64,000 nt of DNA from an uncultured Anaeromusa sp. Its GTDB lineage: Bacteria > Bacillota > Negativicutes > Anaeromusales > Anaeromusaceae. Shown here piece by piece: positions 52,385-60,207 of this stretch. The position numbers and the translations under genes were made by a program. Numbering within the stretch: position 1 is the stretch's first letter; each line of letters starts with the position of its first letter. The stretch lies in assembly GCF_963668665.1 (NCBI RefSeq), contig NZ_OY764902.1, positions 62,001 through 126,000 of the forward strand, written 5' to 3'. The notes under the pieces are model-generated. The model was not told the origin of the DNA, did not search any database, and saw only the letters and a list, made by a program, of their open reading frames with translations.

Positions 52385-52626
52385 TGTTTACTAGCGTTTC
52401 CTCTGCTAACTCTGGCCTTTTCTCTGTTTCTGTGTAAATTTCCTAAATCCGTCGTGCCCTCCCTCTACTCCCTTTACTCCTGTTAAAAATCAGGTGCCTT
52501 TTTTTCTCCTGCGTACCCTCTATAGATGTCGGTTGCCATGCCATCCATGGCGCAACCGACCCTAGCCGCATCCAGCGCCGTCGCCGGTTCTCCTGTTCAA
52601 TCCAACTCCGTCGTGCTCGCTGTCTC
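52385..52626 (+). other. Gene-free stretch with tail repeat and a second hairpin
   Basis: Contains a CTCTGGCCTTTTCTCTG tail (52411-52427) like those after copies A and B. It also holds a separate hairpin at 52528-52560, where GTCGGTTG pairs with CAACCGAC and CCATG with CATGG. No ORF with a ribosome binding site. Confidence 0.5.
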
Positions 52627-52655
52627 TTGTATCCGCAGCAGGGACAGGCTATAAT
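52627..52655 (+). promoter_or_regulatory. Promoter of the O-antigen-ligase-like gene
   Basis: TTGTAT (52627-52632), 17-nt spacer, perfect TATAAT (52650-52655), 30 nt before the start codon. Confidence 0.75.
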
Positions 52656-52685
52656 TGGTGAAGAACTAGGATGCGGAGGATGTAT

Positions 52686-53939
52686 ATGAACGAAGTGGTT
52701 AGCAACGGTTGGGAACGGCGGCTCGCTTTTTTGATTGAACACTGCATTTACGCAGTGGCCTTTTTTTTGCCGATTTCTTTAGATGTCGCAAGTGTGTTTT
52801 TAATTACCGGTGCGCTGGGATGGGGCGTGAAATCATTATGGTTTCGCAAGGGCCGTCGCTGGCAAATTACTTTTCTGGATTGGGCGGTGGGAGCTGTCGT
52901 TGTTTTAGGGGCGCTTTCCATTTTGGTCTCGCCGGATCCTGGGTTTAGTCTTTACAATTATACGCATCTAATGGGCCGGTATGTGCTCCTGTACTATCTG
53001 GTGGTCTGCAATCTGGATTCGACGGAACAATTGCGCAAGCTCATCTGGGCGGTGCTTTGTTCGGCGTTTTTTGTGACTGTCTATGGTTTGTATCAATATG
53101 TTGTTGGTTTTGACATTTCTGCGACGCAATGGGTGGATGGCGAGCAGTTTCCGGAACTTAAGACGCGGGTGTTTTCAACGTTGGAAAACCCCAATCTTTT
53201 GGCTGGCTATTTAGTTATGATGATGGCGTTAGCCAGCGGCATGGCGTTTGCTCCTCGAAGCTGGAGGGAGAAGGGCCTGCTTTTTGCTCTAACGGCGTTA
53301 TTTGGTCTTTGTTTGGTCTATACGTATTCGCGCGGCGCTTGGTTGAGCGTGGCGGCGGTTGTCGGCATCTACGGCTGGCTGTATAATCGGCGTATTTTTT
53401 GGATTTTCTGCTTGCTGCCGCTAGGCCTGCTAGTGGCGCAGGACAGCATTTTGGCGCGATTGACTTCTATTTTGAATCCAACAGATACTTCTTCTACTTT
53501 GCGTATTGCTTTGTGGGAGAGCACGGTAGCCATGATTGAGGACAACCCTTTTTCCGGTATTGGCTGGGGAGCGTACTGGATGGTCTATCCGGAATATGAC
53601 TTTTTTATTAATGATGGCCATACTAAGATTTTTCATGCTCATAATATGTATTTGAATATCGCAGCGGAAATCGGTCTGCCTGGTTTTTTCGCCTTTCTGG
53701 CTGTAATGTATGGGCACTGGCGTAAGGCCAGAAAAATTCTGCAAGAAACGAAGGATCCTTGGATGGCTGGTCTGAGTTTGGGCTTGCTGGCGGCGCTGGG
53801 CGGCTTATTCTTTAACGGCTTGACTGACTATGTTTTGTTCAATATACAGCTGTCTATGCTGTTCTGGCTGTTGAACGCCATCATTGTCGTTGCTGCCAAG
53901 TCGATTTTCTTCTCAGAAGCGGGCGGAAATAGATTTTGA
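52686..53939 (+). CDS. O-antigen ligase/Wzy-like membrane protein
   Basis: A polytopic membrane protein (417 aa, about 10-12 helices) of the O-antigen ligase/polymerase (PF04932-like) family. It has a conserved periplasmic loop with TRVFSTLENPNLLAGYLVMM near 160 and a second with NPFSGIGWGAYWMVYPEYDF then HAHNMYLNIAAEIGLPGFF near 290-345. This could ligate or polymerise surface glycans, fitting a diderm with LPS. The ATG at 52686 follows GGAGG. It is isolated from other glycan genes. Ligase and polymerase cannot be told apart here. Confidence 0.82.
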   Translation: MNEVVSNGWERRLAFLIEHCIYAVAFFLPISLDVASVFLITGALGWGVKSLWFRKGRRWQITFLDWAVGAVVVLGALSILVSPDPGFSLYNYTHLMGRYVLLYYLVVCNLDSTEQLRKLIWAVLCSAFFVTVYGLYQYVVGFDISATQWVDGEQFPELKTRVFSTLENPNLLAGYLVMMMALASGMAFAPRSWREKGLLFALTALFGLCLVYTYSRGAWLSVAAVVGIYGWLYNRRIFWIFCLLPLGLLVAQDSILARLTSILNPTDTSSTLRIALWESTVAMIEDNPFSGIGWGAYWMVYPEYDFFINDGHTKIFHAHNMYLNIAAEIGLPGFFAFLAVMYGHWRKARKILQETKDPWMAGLSLGLLAALGGLFFNGLTDYVLFNIQLSMLFWLLNAIIVVAAKSIFFSEAGGNRF

Positions 53940-54001
53940 AATTTTTATAACTAAGTTGCAGGAATTTACATTAAATAAAGAGAATATAGATCCAAAAGCA
54001 C

Positions 54002-54052
54002 AAAGCGTGTCAAGAGATGTTCATTCCAAATGCATCTTGACACGCTTTTGGT
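54002..54052 (+). terminator. Terminator before the hydrogenase cluster
   Basis: AAAGCGTGTCAAGA (54002-54015) pairs perfectly with TCTTGACACGCTTT (54035-54048), 14 bp, with an extra GATG/CATC inside, followed by TGGTTTTA. Confidence 0.85.
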
Positions 54053-54064
54053 TTTATTAGAGAA

Positions 54065-54093
54065 TTGTGAAAGCTCTAACTCAATTGTATACA
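54065..54093 (+). promoter_or_regulatory. Promoter of the sensing/hydrogenase cluster
   Basis: TTGTGA (54065-54070), 17-nt spacer, TATACA (54088-54093), 31 nt before the first start codon. Confidence 0.7.
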
Positions 54094-54110
54094 TAAAAGA
54101 TTGTGTACAA
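54085..54110 (+). promoter_or_regulatory. Inverted repeat over the -10 box, candidate operator
   Basis: TTGTATACA (54085-54093) and TGTGTACAA (54102-54110) match as inverted arms in 8 of 9 positions around TAAAAGAT. A repressor bound here would cover the -10 box. Confidence 0.45.
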
Positions 54111-54124
54111 GCGGTGGTGAAATA

Positions 54125-54580
54125 ATGGAGCAGGAAAAAATGAATGCCTGGCAGAAAGAATGGCCCATAAAGGGCTTTGATTTCTCGCGGGCAGGTGACG
54201 GCGCTATGCAATTAAAAGACGTTATGCGTCGGTTGGGACTTCCAGGAGATGTAATTCGCCGGGCATCGGTGGGCGCGTATGAAGCGGAGCTGAATGTGAT
54301 CATTCATGCACGGCGCGGTGTAATGCGGGCGAGCGTCACTGCTGAAGAAACGAAAGTGGTTGTGGAAGACGAGGGGCCTGGTATTGCGGATGTAAGCCAA
54401 GCCATGTGCGAGGGCTTTTCTACAGCGCCGCCTGAAATTCGTGAAATGGGTTTCGGCGCGGGGATGGGTTTGCCTAATATGAAGCGTTGCGCCGATGAAT
54501 TGGTTATCGATTCGAAACCGGGTGTGGGTACGTCGGTTTCTATGTTATTTCGGCATCAGAGGGGAGCAGACCATGAGTGA
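54125..54580 (+). CDS. HATPase-domain protein (anti-sigma/RsbW-like)
   Basis: A 151-residue GHKL ATPase: N-box around N57 (AYEAELNVIIHA), G1 EDEGPGI (81-87) and G2 GFGAGMGLPNM (109-119). It has no histidine-kinase dimer domain or His phospho-acceptor. Related proteins act as anti-sigma-factor or switch kinases. The ATG at 54125 follows GGTGGTGA. It overlaps the hydrogenase-like gene by 8 nt and heads the redox cluster, so a signalling role linked to hydrogen metabolism is likely. Confidence 0.82.
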   Translation: MEQEKMNAWQKEWPIKGFDFSRAGDGAMQLKDVMRRLGLPGDVIRRASVGAYEAELNVIIHARRGVMRASVTAEETKVVVEDEGPGIADVSQAMCEGFSTAPPEIREMGFGAGMGLPNMKRCADELVIDSKPGVGTSVSMLFRHQRGADHE

Positions 54581-55865
54581 CAGCTATTTTCATTCGGTGC
54601 GTTTGATTGAAGCGCGTTGCCGGGGCTGCGTAGTCTGTGCTAAGCACTGTCCCATGGAAGCCATTCGAGTGCGCGCCGGAAAAGCGCGCATTTTGGAAGA
54701 ACGTTGTATTGATTGCGGCGAATGCATTCGTCTTTGTCCGGCTAAGGCGAAGACAACGGTAACCGACGCCATGGATTGCCTGAAACGGTTCTCCTACAAT
54801 GTGGCCTTGCCGGCGCCGTCGCTGTATGCTCAATTTCCAGCAACTGTATCGGTGGGACGAATTTTGGGGGGATTGCTGCAGCTTGGTTTTGATGCAGTGT
54901 GTGAAGTGGCTTTGGGGGCGGCTGACGTGACGGCGGCAGTGAAGCGATTGCTCCAGAAAAAAGAGATTCCGAAACCCTTGATTTCCTCAGCCTGTCCTGC
55001 GGTTGTGCGTCTGGTACAGGTGAAGTTTCCAGACCTGCTGCCTTGCCTGGTGCCTATGGAGGCGCCTGTAACGGTTACGGCTCGCTTAGCTAGAGCCAGA
55101 GCGGTTGAGCAGACTGGCTTGCCGCCGGAGAAAATAGGCGTTTGGTTTTTGACGCCTTGCCCGGCGAAGATGACGGCGGTGAAGCAAGCCGGCAGTGTTA
55201 TTGACGGGGCTATCGCTATTTCGCATCTTTACGGGGAATTACTGGCTAAAGTTCACGATAAAAATTGCCCTGAGGTGGAGGTGGAGTCTAGCTGGCTGGG
55301 AGCCGGCTGGGCCTTAGCCGGCGGGGAAAGCCAAGGTGTAATGCAAGACAGCGTGCTGGCGGTGGACGGAATTGAGCAAGTCAGTCAACTGCTGGAACAG
55401 GTTGCTTTTGGTACGTTGGGTCAGGTGCGCTATATTGAGGCGCTGGCCTGCGCCGGAGGCTGTATTGGAGGTCCTTTGACGGCGGTTAACCGTTTTGTAG
55501 GCGAGACGCAGCTTCGCGGACGGGCTTCCATCTGGCCGTCGAAGACGCCGGAAAAACCTAGGGCCGTGGAGGTGCTGCCGTTGCCGCTGCCTAAGCCGGT
55601 ACTGCGCCTGGATCAGGATATTCACGAAGCGCTGCGTAAAGTGGAAAGTATGGAAGAAATGCTGTACAAGCTGCCGGGATTAGACTGTGGCTCCTGCGGG
55701 TCGCCGAACTGCCGCGCTCTGGCAGAGGACATTGTGCAGGGGCAGGCCAGTGAAACGGATTGCGTATTTTTGCTGCGGCAGCGAGTGCGCGATTTAGCGC
55801 AAGAAATGAAAAGTTTGGCGGAGAAACTGCCGCCTTCCTTGGATAAAAGCGAAGAAGAAAGCTGA
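54573..55865 (+). CDS. [FeFe]-hydrogenase-like protein of the putative sensory type
   Basis: A 430-residue divergent hydrogenase-family protein. N-terminal dicluster ferredoxin: C16, C19, C22, C26 and C45, C48, C51, C55. H-cluster domain with all four cysteine ligands: C141 (SSACPAVV), C196 (TPCPAKM), C293 and C297 (LACAGGCIGG). A C-terminal FeS motif uses C372, C375, C380 and C397. The L1-L3 loops depart from the catalytic forms (TSCSPGW, MPCTAKK, ACPGGCxGGGGQP). No PAS domain follows, unlike typical HydS. Position between an HATPase gene and the hydrogenase operon suggests an H2 or redox sensor. Confidence 0.87.
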   Translation: MSDSYFHSVRLIEARCRGCVVCAKHCPMEAIRVRAGKARILEERCIDCGECIRLCPAKAKTTVTDAMDCLKRFSYNVALPAPSLYAQFPATVSVGRILGGLLQLGFDAVCEVALGAADVTAAVKRLLQKKEIPKPLISSACPAVVRLVQVKFPDLLPCLVPMEAPVTVTARLARARAVEQTGLPPEKIGVWFLTPCPAKMTAVKQAGSVIDGAIAISHLYGELLAKVHDKNCPEVEVESSWLGAGWALAGGESQGVMQDSVLAVDGIEQVSQLLEQVAFGTLGQVRYIEALACAGGCIGGPLTAVNRFVGETQLRGRASIWPSKTPEKPRAVEVLPLPLPKPVLRLDQDIHEALRKVESMEEMLYKLPGLDCGSCGSPNCRALAEDIVQGQASETDCVFLLRQRVRDLAQEMKSLAEKLPPSLDKSEEES

Positions 55866-55866
55866 G

Positions 55867-56232
55867 GTGGAGGCTGTGCTGGTAGCGGATTTAACTCGGG
55901 AATTGCCGCTGAAGCTTGCCGGAGGGGCGCAAGGGTTGCAACGCGAAGTGCAGGGGGGGTTTGTTTCAGATTTGATGAGCTGCGCTTTAGCGCAGGCTGG
56001 CGAGGGAACGGTATGGGTGACCATGCAAAGTCATGTGAATTTGTTGGCCGTCGCTTCCTTGGCGGGAATGGCGGCAGTGATCGTTGCGGGAGGCGCTAAA
56101 CCGGAAGCGGCGGCCTTGGCCAAGGCGGACGAAGTAGGGATGCCTCTTTTAGTAACGGACTTGCCCGCCTTTGATATCGTTTGCCGGCTCCATGCACTGG
56201 GCGTGGGCCAAGAAATATGCGATCTTATTTGA
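55867..56232 (+). CDS. DRTGG-domain-like protein
   Basis: A 121-residue protein resembling the DRTGG fold also found in phosphotransacetylase-linked and HPr-kinase-like proteins; VTMQSHVNLLAVASLAGMAAVIVAGGAKPE near the centre is the recognisable part. Its function is unknown; the fold may bind small ligands. The start is GTG at 55867; a GTG at 55876 is the alternative. It overlaps the PHP gene by 16 nt and follows the hydrogenase-like gene by 1 nt. Confidence 0.7.
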   Translation: MEAVLVADLTRELPLKLAGGAQGLQREVQGGFVSDLMSCALAQAGEGTVWVTMQSHVNLLAVASLAGMAAVIVAGGAKPEAAALAKADEVGMPLLVTDLPAFDIVCRLHALGVGQEICDLI

Positions 56233-56990
56233 CGGACTTGCATGTGCATACGGTGTTGTCTCCTTGCGCTTCAGTGGAGATGACGCCGTCTTTGGTGGTG
56301 GAGACGGCGCTGGAGTTAGGCTTGGATATTATCGCTGTTACCGACCATAATGCCGGTGACAATGCCAAAGCGGTCTGGCAGGCGGCGAGGCAGAGCTCAT
56401 TAACGGTTTGGCCGGGGATGGAAGTGGAGTGCGCCGAGGAAGCGCATTTACTGGCGATTTTTGACGATTGGCCGGCGTTTGCGTCTTGGTGCGCCAAAGT
56501 GGACGGCTGGCGTAATGGCAGACTGAATCAGAGTCGTCTTTTTGGGCCGCAGTGGATTTTAAGCGCGGAAGATGAACTGCTGGGCGAGCGGGAGGAGTTG
56601 CTGCTTTCGGCGTTAACGGCGGATGCGCAAACTCTTTGCGAAGAAGCGGTTCGCCTGGGCGGGATGGTCATTGCCAGTCATGTGGATCGGCCAGCTTACA
56701 GCCTTTTGGGGCAGTTGGGAATTTGGCCGACGGAATTGCCCGTGGCGGCGGCGGAAATCTCAACTTGTGTGGCGACCGAAGCTGAAGCGCGGCGGAGATT
56801 GCCGCTTTTGCCGCAGGAGCTGCCCTTGGTGACGGCATCAGATGCGCATAGCTTAGATGCGCTTTGTCAAGGCGGCAAAGTGCAAATCATGATGGAAAAG
56901 CCTACGTTAGCCGAATTTCATCTGGCTTTGCAGGGCAAAGACGGACGTTGGCTGCGATGGCATAACCGTAATAAAGAGGAGAACGCGTAA
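56217..56990 (+). CDS. PHP-domain metal-dependent phosphoesterase
   Basis: A 257-residue PHP phosphoesterase. Metal-site motifs: DLHVHTVLSPC (7-17), VTDHNAGDNA and SHVDRPAYS, then SDAHSLDA. Related proteins are RNase AM/YciV-like or PolX-like phosphoesterases. The ATG at 56217 starts inside the upstream gene; no strong ribosome binding site is seen, consistent with coupling. The role in the redox cluster is unknown, but the gene pairs with DRTGG and hydrogenase genes here. Confidence 0.82.
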   Translation: MRSYLTDLHVHTVLSPCASVEMTPSLVVETALELGLDIIAVTDHNAGDNAKAVWQAARQSSLTVWPGMEVECAEEAHLLAIFDDWPAFASWCAKVDGWRNGRLNQSRLFGPQWILSAEDELLGEREELLLSALTADAQTLCEEAVRLGGMVIASHVDRPAYSLLGQLGIWPTELPVAAAEISTCVATEAEARRRLPLLPQELPLVTASDAHSLDALCQGGKVQIMMEKPTLAEFHLALQGKDGRWLRWHNRNKEENA

Positions 56991-57001
56991 AGGGGGAAAC
57001 G

Positions 57002-57508
57002 ATGATGAAATTATCGAAGTCAGGATGTGCGTGCGGAGGGGCTGGTGAGAGGTATGAAGAACTTGCAGCTATTCTTGCGCGCTATCAAGAGGCGCCGGGA
57101 GCTTTAATTCCGGTACTGCAACAGGCTCAAGACGCTTATGGGTATTTATCGCGGGAGGTGCTGGAACGGATTGCCGATGGCTTGCATTTGCCTATCAGCC
57201 AAGTATATGGCGTGGTGACATTTTACTCACAGTTCCATCTTAATCCGCGAGGGAAACATATTGTAAGGGTGTGCCAAGGAACGGCCTGCCATGTAAGGGG
57301 CGCTAAAGCAATTTTAGAAGCCATGGAAAAAGAGTTGGGCGTAAAGCCGGGCGAGACGACAGCAGACTTGAACTTCACCTTGGAAACCGTGGCCTGTATT
57401 GGCGCCTGCGGCCTGGCGCCGGTTATGATGATTGACGATGACACGTACGGCCGTTTGACGCCGGAAGGCATAGGAGGTATTTTGCAGCCCTATCGTGGAC
57501 AGTCATGA
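57002..57508 (+). CDS. hydC: NuoE-like [2Fe-2S] subunit of the bifurcating hydrogenase (HydC)
   Basis: Thioredoxin-like [2Fe-2S] subunit (168 aa). C91, C96, C132 and C136 (VCQGTACHVRGA and CIGACGLAPV) ligate the cluster. It is the small subunit of trimeric NADH/ferredoxin-linked [FeFe] hydrogenases. An extra Cys pair, CAC at 9-11, sits at the N-terminus. ATGs at 57002 and 57005 both follow AAAGGGGG. Its stop overlaps the start of the HATPase gene by 4 nt. Confidence 0.9.
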   Translation: MMKLSKSGCACGGAGERYEELAAILARYQEAPGALIPVLQQAQDAYGYLSREVLERIADGLHLPISQVYGVVTFYSQFHLNPRGKHIVRVCQGTACHVRGAKAILEAMEKELGVKPGETTADLNFTLETVACIGACGLAPVMMIDDDTYGRLTPEGIGGILQPYRGQS

Positions 57509-58023
57509 AAGAGCTGTCGCTGCTTCTGTTAGAGCTTTTGCGAAATTCTCTGGAAGCGGGGGCGGCCCGTGTGGATATCCGCGTACGGGAAATTGGAGAC
57601 TCTTTAACATGGAGGATTGCTGATGACGGGAGAGGCATGACGCGCCAAGAATGCAAAGAGGCGTTGAATCCTTTTTTTACGAAACGAACAACACGCGCTG
57701 TTGGCCTAGGTTTGGGTCTTTTAGATATGTGGACGCGACATTGCGGCGGCAAAGTGCGGATGATTTCCCGGCCTGGTTTAGGGACGATGCTTTGCGCTTC
57801 CTTTGGCAGAAGCCATCCTGATTTACCGCCTTGGGGCGATTTGCCCGGTACTTTGTGGACCTTGGCGGTGACAATGCCGCAAATTCATTTTCAATACCTG
57901 CATTATCGGGATGGGCGGCAATGGCAGTGGGATTCATCGACTACAACAGGGCTGGACATGTTGACTTTGAAAGAAGTGCTGGAGACAGGCTGGAGTGCAT
58001 TGAAAGAGGAGGAACAAGCATGA
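57505..58023 (+). CDS. Second HATPase-domain protein in the hydrogenase operon
   Basis: A 172-residue GHKL ATPase. N-box LLELLRNSLEAGA, G1 ADDGRGM and G2 GLGLGLLDMW are followed by a ~60-residue extension with several Trp. No sensory, dimerisation or receiver domain is present. It lies between hydC and the next ferredoxin-like gene with 4-nt overlaps on both sides, so it is built into the operon. Similar genes accompany hyd operons in other anaerobes, but the role is not known. Confidence 0.82.
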   Translation: MKELSLLLLELLRNSLEAGAARVDIRVREIGDSLTWRIADDGRGMTRQECKEALNPFFTKRTTRAVGLGLGLLDMWTRHCGGKVRMISRPGLGTMLCASFGRSHPDLPPWGDLPGTLWTLAVTMPQIHFQYLHYRDGRQWQWDSSTTTGLDMLTLKEVLETGWSALKEEEQA

Positions 58024-58385
58024 AAACACTGGAAGAGTTAAATCGTTTGCGTGAACGCGTGCGGCAGGATATTCGTATTCGGCAGCAGACAGATACGCGG
58101 ATTATTATTGGCATGGGCACGTGCGGCATAGCCGCCGGCGCGCGCGAGGTGCTTAAGTCAACCCTGGAAGAGGTGGCTAAGAGACACTTGGAAGGGGTCA
58201 GTGTACAACAAACAGGCTGTATAGGCATGTGCGAGCAAGAGGTTCTTTTGGATGTGGTGTTGCCGGGGCAGCCGCGCATTATTTATGGAAAAGTAACTCC
58301 GGACAAGGTGGAGCGCATTGTAGGCGAGCATGTGGTGAACGGGCGCATTGTCGAAGAATGGGTTGTGGCTAAAATAGATAACTAG
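58020..58385 (+). CDS. [2Fe-2S] thioredoxin-like ferredoxin (HydD/NuoE C-terminal type)
   Basis: A 121-residue protein with a thioredoxin-like [2Fe-2S] fold. GMGTCGIAAGAREVL near 32-46 and QQTGCIGMCEQEVLL near 67-81 supply Cys, but the first half has only one Cys before residue 60, so a full four-Cys site is not obvious. The ATG at 58020 overlaps the HATPase stop. It ends 10 nt before hydB. It is a likely accessory protein for electron transfer or assembly of the hydrogenase. Confidence 0.78.
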   Translation: MKTLEELNRLRERVRQDIRIRQQTDTRIIIGMGTCGIAAGAREVLKSTLEEVAKRHLEGVSVQQTGCIGMCEQEVLLDVVLPGQPRIIYGKVTPDKVERIVGEHVVNGRIVEEWVVAKIDN

Positions 58386-58395
58386 GAGGAGGACC

Positions 58396-60186
58396 ATGGA
58401 ATACGTAAGGGCGCATGTATTGATTTGTGCCGGAACAGGCTGTACGTCGTCCGGCTCAAAAAAGGTGGAAGCCGCATTGCGGCGGGAGCTGGAGGAAAAA
58501 GGCTTAGCTCGGGAAATTAAGATTGTTGAAACCGGCTGTCACGGTTTTTGCGAGATGGGGCCGTTGCTTATTGTCTATCCAGAGGGCGTTTTTTATGTGC
58601 GAGTGCAGGAGGAAGATGTTCCAGAACTGGTAGAAGAGCATTTTTACAAGGGACGTATTGTGCAGCGGCTGCTTTACCAAGAGCCGTTGACGGCGGAACG
58701 CATTCCCAGTTATGAGGACATTCAGTTTTATCATAAGCAGCAGCGCTTGGTATTGGCCAATTGCGGGCATATCAATCCGGAAGTAATTGAGGAATATATT
58801 GCCGGCGGCGGTTATGAGGCCTTAGGCAGAGCTTTGACGACGATGACGCCGCAGCAGGTAGTAGACGAGGTTAAACTTTCCGGTCTGCGGGGGCGCGGCG
58901 GCGGCGGCTTTCCAACCGGCTTGAAGTGGAGCTTTGCCGCCAAGGAGCCGCAAGGGAAAAAATATGTAGTTTGCAATGCCGACGAGGGAGACCCGGGGGC
59001 GTTTATGGATCGCAGCGTGCTGGAAGGAGATCCGCACCGGGTGCTGGAAGGTATGCTTGTTTGCGGCTATGCCATTGGTGCGGACGAGGGCTATATCTAT
59101 GTGCGAGCCGAATATCCTTTGGCCATCAAGCGGCTGAAGGTGGCTATCGCTCAGGCAGAAGCCATGGGCCTTTTGGGAGAGGATATCTTGGGTTCCGGCT
59201 TCTCGTTTCATATTAAGATCAAAGAAGGCGCTGGCGCCTTTGTATGCGGTGAAGAAACGGCTCTTTTGGCATCTATTGAAGGCAAGCGCGGCATGCCGCG
59301 TCCCAGACCTCCTTTTCCGGCAGTGGCTGGGCTTTGGGGCAAGCCGACAAATATCAATAACGTGGAAACCTTTGCAAATGTGCCGCAAATTATCGCCAAA
59401 GGCGGCGCCTGGTACGCTTCTATCGGTACGGAAAAAAGCAAAGGAACGAAAGTATTTGCTTTGACTGGCAAAGTGAATCATACGGGCTTGGCGGAAGTGC
59501 CCATGGGCATTACGATGCGGGAAATCATTTTTGATATTGGCGGCGGTATTCAAAACGGAAAAAAATTCAAAGCCGTGCAAATAGGAGGACCTTCCGGGGG
59601 CTGCCTGCCGGAAGAACTTTTAGACCTGCCTGTAGATTATGACTCTTTATTACAGGTGGGGGCTATGATGGGCTCAGGCGGTCTGGTAGTCATGGATGAA
59701 ACTACCTGTATGGTGGATGTGGCTCGCTTTTTCTTGAATTTTACTCAGTCCGAATCCTGCGGTAAGTGTACGCCCTGTCGGGAAGGTACAAAACGCATGT
59801 TGGAAATTCTGACCCGCCTTACAGAAGGCGAGGGCCGAGAAGGAGACATTGAACTGCTAGAAGAACTGGGACGCAGCATTAAGGCGGCTTCTCTTTGCGG
59901 CTTGGGACAGACGGCGCCCAATCCGGTGCTCAGTACACTGCGCTATTTCCGTCACGAATATGAAGCCCATATCCGGGAGAAACGCTGCCCAGCCGGCGCC
60001 TGCGCTAAAATGGCGGCGTATTCGATTACGGATACATGCAAGGGCTGCGGTCTTTGTAAGAAGGTATGCCCTGTAGGGGCCATTTCCGGAGAAATCAAAG
60101 GGCGGCATGTTATCGATGCGCAAAAATGCATCAAGTGCGGCAGTTGTCTGGCTAAATGTCCATTCCAGGCCATTGTTAAAGGATAA
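58396..60186 (+). CDS. hydB: NuoF-like NADH-binding subunit of the bifurcating hydrogenase (HydB)
   Basis: Flavoprotein subunit (596 aa). Residues 1-90 carry a [2Fe-2S] domain (C11, C16, C48, C52). GRGGGGFPTGLKW and CNADEGDPGAFMDR bind FMN and NADH, with GAGAFVCGEETAL near 280. SCGKCTPCREG near 455 ligates the [4Fe-4S] cluster. The C-terminus adds two ferredoxin motifs (CKGCGLCKKVCP and CIKCGSCLAKCP). It oxidises or reduces NADH and exchanges electrons with ferredoxin. GGAGGAGG precedes the ATG. Confidence 0.94.
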   Translation: MEYVRAHVLICAGTGCTSSGSKKVEAALRRELEEKGLAREIKIVETGCHGFCEMGPLLIVYPEGVFYVRVQEEDVPELVEEHFYKGRIVQRLLYQEPLTAERIPSYEDIQFYHKQQRLVLANCGHINPEVIEEYIAGGGYEALGRALTTMTPQQVVDEVKLSGLRGRGGGGFPTGLKWSFAAKEPQGKKYVVCNADEGDPGAFMDRSVLEGDPHRVLEGMLVCGYAIGADEGYIYVRAEYPLAIKRLKVAIAQAEAMGLLGEDILGSGFSFHIKIKEGAGAFVCGEETALLASIEGKRGMPRPRPPFPAVAGLWGKPTNINNVETFANVPQIIAKGGAWYASIGTEKSKGTKVFALTGKVNHTGLAEVPMGITMREIIFDIGGGIQNGKKFKAVQIGGPSGGCLPEELLDLPVDYDSLLQVGAMMGSGGLVVMDETTCMVDVARFFLNFTQSESCGKCTPCREGTKRMLEILTRLTEGEGREGDIELLEELGRSIKAASLCGLGQTAPNPVLSTLRYFRHEYEAHIREKRCPAGACAKMAAYSITDTCKGCGLCKKVCPVGAISGEIKGRHVIDAQKCIKCGSCLAKCPFQAIVKG

Positions 60187-60207
60187 GAAGCAAAGGAGCT
60201 GACTTAT

